From: Trichococcus ilyis
GTDB taxonomy: Bacteria; Bacillota; Bacilli; Lactobacillales; Aerococcaceae
Assembly: GCF_900109135.1 (NCBI RefSeq)
Contig: NZ_FNYT01000016.1
Span: 1 to 64,000, forward strand
Direction: 5' to 3'
DNA: 64,000 nt
The notes under the pieces were generated by a model that saw only the letters and a list, made by a program, of their open reading frames with translations, searched no databases and was not told where the DNA came from. Positions 61,264 to 64,000 of the stretch are shown one piece after another; position 1 is the stretch's first letter; each line of letters opens with the position of its first letter. Both the position numbers and the translations under genes were made by a program.

Positions 61264-62136
61264 ATGAACGAAAGATATAAGGATTTAAGACTCGCGGAAC
61301 AGGGCGCACGGCTCAGCATGGTTGCCTATGTGACCCTCTCATTCGCAAAACTCTTCATCGGGAACGCCTTCGGATCGGCCGCGCTGAGTGCTGATGGATT
61401 GAATAATTTCACCGACGTCATCTCCACGGTCGCCGTCATGATCGGCTTGCGGATCGCCCGCCGCCCGGCTGATGAGGATCATCCCTACGGCCATTGGAAA
61501 GCGGAGACGATCGCCAGCCTCGCCACCTCCTTCCTGATGCTTTTGGTGGGCCTGCAGGTGCTGTTCTCCAGCTTTTCGAAACTGACAGGCGGAGAGTTCA
61601 CCACCCCTGACGTCCTCTCCGGCGTCACCGCCTTGATCGCCGGATTTATCATGACCGGCGTTTACGTATACAACAACCGACTCGCTGAACGCATCAACAG
61701 CATCGGTTTGGCCGCTTCCGCGAAAGATAACCTGAGCGATGCCCTGACCAGTTTTGCGGCTGCGATCGCCATTTTCGGCTCCATCTTCGGATTGTATTGG
61801 TTGGATGGCGTCATGGCCGTCATCGTGGGCATCGTCATCATCAAGACCGCGATCGATATTTTCCGCGAAAGTGCCTTCTCCCTGTCCGACGGTTTCGAAA
61901 CGAATCATCTGGCGGAATACCGGCAGGCCATCCTGGAAATCCCCGATGTCCAGGATGTGACGACTTTGGCTGCGCGCAGCTACGGAGCAAATGTCTATGT
62001 CGATGTGACTATTCTGCTTGATCCCGAGCTGACAGTGCTGCGCAGCCATGAAATCACGGAACAGGTCGAGGAGCGCTTGCGCACGGCATTCAATGTTTTC
62101 GAGATAGACGTCCATGTAGAACCTTTGACACATTAA
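61264..62136 (+). CDS. Cation diffusion facilitator (metal efflux)
   Basis: A 290-residue CDF antiporter with six predicted helices and a cytosolic C-terminal domain. Helix 2 has ADGLNNFTDV, the first metal-binding quartet includes Asp residues of this DxxxD-type site, and HPYGHWKAE follows. In the last helix pair, AKDNLSDAL carries the second Asp pair. Such NxxxD/DxxxD combinations are common in Mn or Zn exporters; which metal cannot be said. GGAGTAGGAAACG precedes the ATG. Confidence 0.9.
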   Translation: MNERYKDLRLAEQGARLSMVAYVTLSFAKLFIGNAFGSAALSADGLNNFTDVISTVAVMIGLRIARRPADEDHPYGHWKAETIASLATSFLMLLVGLQVLFSSFSKLTGGEFTTPDVLSGVTALIAGFIMTGVYVYNNRLAERINSIGLAASAKDNLSDALTSFAAAIAIFGSIFGLYWLDGVMAVIVGIVIIKTAIDIFRESAFSLSDGFETNHLAEYRQAILEIPDVQDVTTLAARSYGANVYVDVTILLDPELTVLRSHEITEQVEERLRTAFNVFEIDVHVEPLTH

Positions 62137-62173
62137 TGTCAGCAGATCGATAGGCCGGACGGTATTTTGGTGG

Positions 62174-62249
62174 TATAATAACAGACGGATTTATACAGAC
62201 TTTTTTGGCGGACGCAGCTGTCATCAAGATCTGTCCGTCTTTTTTTTTT
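62174..62249 (+). promoter_or_regulatory. Promoter, leader and intrinsic terminator before the amino-acid permease
   Basis: An extended -10 TGGTATAAT (TATAAT 62174-62179) precedes AGACGGA (62183-62189). A hairpin, GGCGGAC (62207-62213) with GTCCGTC (62233-62239), ends in ten T residues. AGACGGA can pair with the same TCCGTCT, so alternative folds are possible. The terminator is 28 bases before the permease start. It could terminate the upstream CDF gene, attenuate the permease, or both. Confidence 0.6.
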
Positions 62250-62276
62250 GGAAAAAATATAGTATTGGGAGGATTT

Positions 62277-63614
62277 ATGAAAGAAGAGAAACATTACGGC
62301 TTATCGACCGCTGTATCCATGATCGTCGGCATCTGCGTCGGATCAGGCATCTTTTTCAAAGCCGATGACATTTTGGGCGCGACCGGAGGAAATGTCCTGT
62401 TGGGCATTTTGGTTTTCTGCATCGGCGCATTCAGCATCATTTTCGGCAGCATCACCTTGACACAATTGGCTAACCGTACCGAAAGAACCGGCGGCATCGT
62501 CGCTTATTTCGAGGAGTTCATCTCCGCTAAAGCAGCCAGCGCATTCGGTTGGTTCCAATTGTTCGTTTACCTGCCGACGATCATCGTCGTCGTGAGCTGG
62601 GTATCCGGCATCTACACCTGCATGCTGCTGGGTCTGCCGAACACATTGGAAACCCAGACACTGCTCGGCACGCTCTACATGACCTTTTTCTTTTTGTTGA
62701 ATTATTTTTCGCTCAAATTGGGCGGCTATTTCCAGAATCTCGCCACCGTCATGAAACTGATTCCGCTGATCGCCATCGCTGTCGTCGGCATTTTCTGGAA
62801 ACAACCGGCTCCGATCGTGCCGCCTGAATTGGCTGTCCCGATCACGAACGTCGGCTGGGGTTGGTTGGCGGCATTGGCGCCGATGGCCTTCTCTTATGAC
62901 GGCTGGACCATCGCAACGAACATCACGCACGAAGTCAAGAATCCGAAACGGACGATGCCGTTGGCGTTGACGATCGGACCGTTGGTGGTGCTGGGCATCT
63001 ACTTGACCTATTTCAGCGGTTTGGTTTCCATAGCCGGCCCTGAATACATTTTGGCGGTGGGCGATGAAGCCACCACGACAGTCGGTACCTCCTTGCTGGG
63101 CGAACGCGGCGGCAGCATCATCCTTTCCTTCGTACTGATCGCCATTCTGGGCGTAACGAACGGCGTCATCATGGGCATCCTGCGCTTGCCGCAGGCGCTC
63201 GCCGAAAAGAACATGCTGCCGAACAGCGCTAACGTTAAACAGATCGACCCGAAAAGCCAGCTTTCTCCGGCTGCTGCCCGGATCGCCTTTGGCGTCTCGC
63301 TAGTCTGGATGACCTTGCATTATCTGACCCAAAAATCCGGCATCCTCAGCGGCGGGGACGTCAGCGAAATCGCGATCGTCTTCAGCTATCTGACTTACGT
63401 CATCCTTTACCTGAAAGTCATCAGCATGAAAAAAGAAGGCGTCATCACCAGCACATTCTTCGGTTCGATCACGCCGGTATTCGCGATTATGGGGTCCGCC
63501 ATCATCCTGATCGGCGGCATCATCTCCAATCCGACTTATGTGCCGATCTTCATCCTGTTCTGCTTTTTGGTTTGCTTCATCGGCTACAAATACTACGAGA
63601 AAAAAACAGCCTGA
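62277..63614 (+). CDS. APC-family amino-acid permease
   Basis: A 445-residue permease with about 12 helices. The unwound helix 1 motif is GICVGSGIFFKADD; the family segment after helix 6 is FSYDGWTIATNITHEVKNPKRTMP. It resembles SteT-like serine/threonine exchangers, but substrate is uncertain. ATG 62277 has GGGAGGATTT; an in-frame extension to 62205 crosses the terminator and is rejected. Confidence 0.88.
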   Translation: MKEEKHYGLSTAVSMIVGICVGSGIFFKADDILGATGGNVLLGILVFCIGAFSIIFGSITLTQLANRTERTGGIVAYFEEFISAKAASAFGWFQLFVYLPTIIVVVSWVSGIYTCMLLGLPNTLETQTLLGTLYMTFFFLLNYFSLKLGGYFQNLATVMKLIPLIAIAVVGIFWKQPAPIVPPELAVPITNVGWGWLAALAPMAFSYDGWTIATNITHEVKNPKRTMPLALTIGPLVVLGIYLTYFSGLVSIAGPEYILAVGDEATTTVGTSLLGERGGSIILSFVLIAILGVTNGVIMGILRLPQALAEKNMLPNSANVKQIDPKSQLSPAAARIAFGVSLVWMTLHYLTQKSGILSGGDVSEIAIVFSYLTYVILYLKVISMKKEGVITSTFFGSITPVFAIMGSAIILIGGIISNPTYVPIFILFCFLVCFIGYKYYEKKTA

Positions 63615-63615
63615 C

Positions 63616-63654
63616 AAAAAATCCACCAGTTGCAACCTGACTGGTGGATTTTTT
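63616..63654. terminator. Bidirectional terminator
   Basis: AAAAAATCCACCAGT and ACTGGTGGATTTTTT between the permease and the convergent UPF0210 gene. Confidence 0.88.
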
Positions 63655-63666
63655 ACATGCAGATGA

Positions 63667-64000
63667 TTAGTTTTTGAATGAGTGGATCGGTGCCGGGCTG
63701 CGTCCGCCGCGGTTGATGAAATCAGCCGAACTTTCTTCATGGACTGGCTGAACCGGAGCGCGACCAAGCAAACCGCCGAACTCGACGAAATCGCCCACCC
63801 CGCAGCCGATTGCCGGAATCACCCGGACAGCTGTCGTTTTGTTGTTTTGGACCCCGATGGCCGCTTCATCGGCGATCATCGCCGCCAAGGTTGTCGCAGG
63901 CGTATCGCCTGGGACAGCGATCATATCTAAACCGACCGAACAGATGGCCGTCATCGCCAACAGCATATCCAGAGAAATCTGGTTGGCTGCAGCCGCTTCG
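63667..64000 (-). CDS. UPF0210 (DUF711) family protein, 3' part only
   Basis: The C-terminal 110 or so residues of a protein whose start lies beyond the right edge. The frame is open to base 64000. The sequence [50 protein letters not shown] and [13 protein letters not shown] is characteristic of the DUF711/UPF0210 family, which is usually encoded after a small ACT-domain protein. Biochemical role unknown. ATG 63966 is internal, not the start. Confidence 0.9.
   Translation of the reverse strand, partial: EAAAANQISLDMLLAMTAICSVGLDMIAVPGDTPATTLAAMIADEAAIGVQNNKTTAVRVIPAIGCGVGDFVEFGGLLGRAPVQPVHEESSADFINRGGRSPAPIHSFKN

Noticed and set aside
62125-62130. TTGACA as a -35 for the permease leader
   Set aside because: It is about 43 bp before the TATAAT, far from usable spacing, and lies in the end of the CDF gene.

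Overview
The window looks like a chromosomal segment of a Gram-positive, facultatively or strictly fermentative member of the Lactobacillales, most likely Carnobacteriaceae and close to Trichococcus. This is inference. It rests on the Firmicutes housekeeping block dut-radA-yacL-gltX-cysE-cysS-mrnC-rlmB-yacP, glnR-glnA with GlnR boxes, an oxygen-independent ribonucleotide reductase (nrdD-nrdG) with NrdR boxes, CcpA-type cre sites, strong AGGAGG ribosome binding sites, frequent GTG/TTG starts and a base composition near 50% GC. No rRNA, tRNA, CRISPR array or intact prophage was seen.

Layout. 0-0.6 kb: the right end of an IS200/IS605-type element (apparent TnpB guide-RNA scaffold) abuts a ybjQ gene and a small membrane protein. 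1.2-10.2 kb: two OmpR-type two-component systems flank an alpha/beta hydrolase and two NAD(P)-dependent dehydrogenases. One system carries an extra membrane protein and a 26-residue microprotein between regulator and kinase. The promoters of both systems and of the dehydrogenase operon share an 11-bp-pitch direct repeat. 10.2-16.7 kb: a beta-galactoside locus (GPH transporter, GH43, a GH3 remnant, GH2) with a divergent AraC regulator and cre sites. 17.4-26 kb: the housekeeping block, all on the minus strand. 26.3-39.1 kb: a split msm-type alpha-galactoside/sucrose system (msmK, then msmR and msmEFG-gtfA-aga) with an alpha-amylase and a VOC-family dioxygenase between. 39.3-43.3 kb: a lipoprotein and a YtrA-type GntR/ABC/exported-protein operon with two matched operators. 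43.4-47.3 kb: an aldo/keto reductase and nrdGD. 47.7-50.3 kb: an orphan small gene behind a structured leader, and an ammonium channel fused to a PII domain. 50.4-53.0 kb: two ElaA-like acetyltransferases, a MarR regulator and a YczE-like membrane protein with matched palindromic operators. 53-57 kb: an ABC exporter pair and glnRA. 57.5-64 kb: kup, an amidase, a CDF metal transporter, an amino-acid permease behind a terminator-bearing leader, and the 3' part of a UPF0210 gene.

The most unusual recurring signal is intergenic: seven arrays of stem-loops spaced about 51 bp apart. Five share a CTCCGG...CCGGAG core, and two unrelated-sequence arrays have the same pitch. They lie at gene 3' ends next to hairpin terminators. 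Several genes under 60 codons (26 and 57 residues) have good ribosome binding sites and are annotated here.

All calls are from reading sequence and recalling families; no searches were run.
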